Source: a virus
Virus record (IMG/VR): IMGVR_UViG_3300042691_042285
Location: 1-29,267 of that record
DNA: 29,267 nucleotides
Direction: 5' to 3' (one strand)
Positions 29,054 to 29,267 of the stretch are shown here, in pieces; position 1 is the stretch's first letter, and the number at the start of each line of letters is the position of its first letter. Made by a program: the position numbers and the translations under genes. The notes under the pieces were generated by a model. The model did no database searches and was not told the origin of the DNA. It was given only the letters and a program-made list of their open reading frames with translations.

Positions 29054-29267
29054 CCAAAAATATTTTTTGCCAACTCCTTTCCAATAAAAAAATTACGCTG
29101 ATTTTTAGGCGATTTAAGGGCTTGTTTTTTGTCGGGTGGATAGTATGTACTGCTAATGGCAAGAAAAGGCTTCTATCCGCCTAAGAACGTGTTAACAATA
29201 CCCTAAAGATATGTTAATACATCCCGCCCGTTTTCGTACCATGGCTTGCAACATTCCGCCCCGCCCG
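29054..29267. other. Non-coding right edge with inverted repeat and GC-rich motif
   Basis: Together with the array, 28916-29267 is the only stretch over 300 bases without a gene. After the promoter I see no plausible gene: frames from ATG run to 16 or 20 codons. It holds GGTGGATAG (29135-29143) that pairs with CTATCCGCC (29173-29181), one G-U, around 29 nt. It also has TGTTAACA (29190-29197), and CCCGCCCG twice (29223-29230, 29260-29267), unusually GC-rich here. An origin, a packaging site or simply the window end are possible. Confidence 0.6.

Noticed and set aside
29156-29206. 16-codon plus-strand frame starting MARKGFYPPK
   Set aside because: Too short and it crosses an inverted repeat; no promoter or partner visible.
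1-29267. tRNA, rRNA, integrase or insertion sequence
   Set aside because: No cloverleaf-like sequence, recombinase motif or paired terminal repeats were found by eye; a dedicated scan could still detect a degenerate tRNA.

Overview
The window looks like a large piece of a tailed-phage genome whose host is probably a member of the Bacteroidota. Three things point to the host. The DNA is AT-rich. Start codons sit in A/T-rich leaders with no visible Shine-Dalgarno sequence. The best promoter candidates have the Bacteroidota form TTG-N(16-21)-TAnnTTTG. The terminase, portal, major capsid and connector proteins resemble, from memory, those of short-tailed phages of the crAss-like kind. No search could be run, so placement within or near Crassvirales is an inference. 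No integrase, tRNA gene, CRISPR array or insertion sequence was seen.

Minus strand, 19997 down to 1, is the late block. It opens with a sugar cassette (14971-19997): a GT9-like transferase, a small protein, a DUF5672+GT9 fusion, a GT17+methyltransferase fusion, a stand-alone methyltransferase and a GT2-like transferase. Two virion or accessory proteins of unknown role, a possible small terminase and the large terminase (TerL) follow. A promoter-like site and a terminator-like hairpin separate TerL from the portal gene. Then come two small basic proteins, an 88-aa protein, a tandem pair of paralogous beta-rich proteins, a 127-aa protein, a scaffold-like protein and the major capsid protein with a hairpin terminator behind it. 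The block ends with three head-tail connector candidates, a GroES-type co-chaperonin, a P22 gp4-like ring protein, a free-standing HNH homing endonuclease and the first codons of a tail protein cut by the window edge. Most neighbours touch or overlap by 1-20 bases, so translation is probably coupled.

The 20.0-21.2 kb stretch holds control elements. A monocistronic plus-strand gene with its own terminator lies at 20065-20304. A small minus-strand operon ends in Cys-rich and basic small proteins and starts with a winged-helix protein. That operon diverges from a Cro-like HTH gene across a 113-bp region with an inverted repeat and a TACATTTG box.

Plus strand, 21190-25238, is the replication block: HTH regulator, replisome-organiser-like protein with a Lys-Asp repeat, a helical partner, a primase-polymerase/RecA-type helicase fusion, a small protein, a NinG-like HNH nuclease and a tiny membrane protein.

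Minus strand, 28915 down to 25201, is probably an early block, convergent with the replication genes. It starts with a ribbon-helix-helix-like protein, followed by an N4/N6 DNA methyltransferase, two tiny coupled genes, a PPC-motif cytosine-methyltransferase-like protein and a run of small unknown proteins. Its leader carries the most unusual object in the window: eleven 11-bp units in perfect register (28919-29036), overlapped at the upstream end by the best promoter in the window. My leading hypothesis is that this is a helically phased operator or iteron array bound by a phage protein, perhaps the adjacent ribbon-helix-helix product. The remaining ~210 bp to the right edge appear non-coding.
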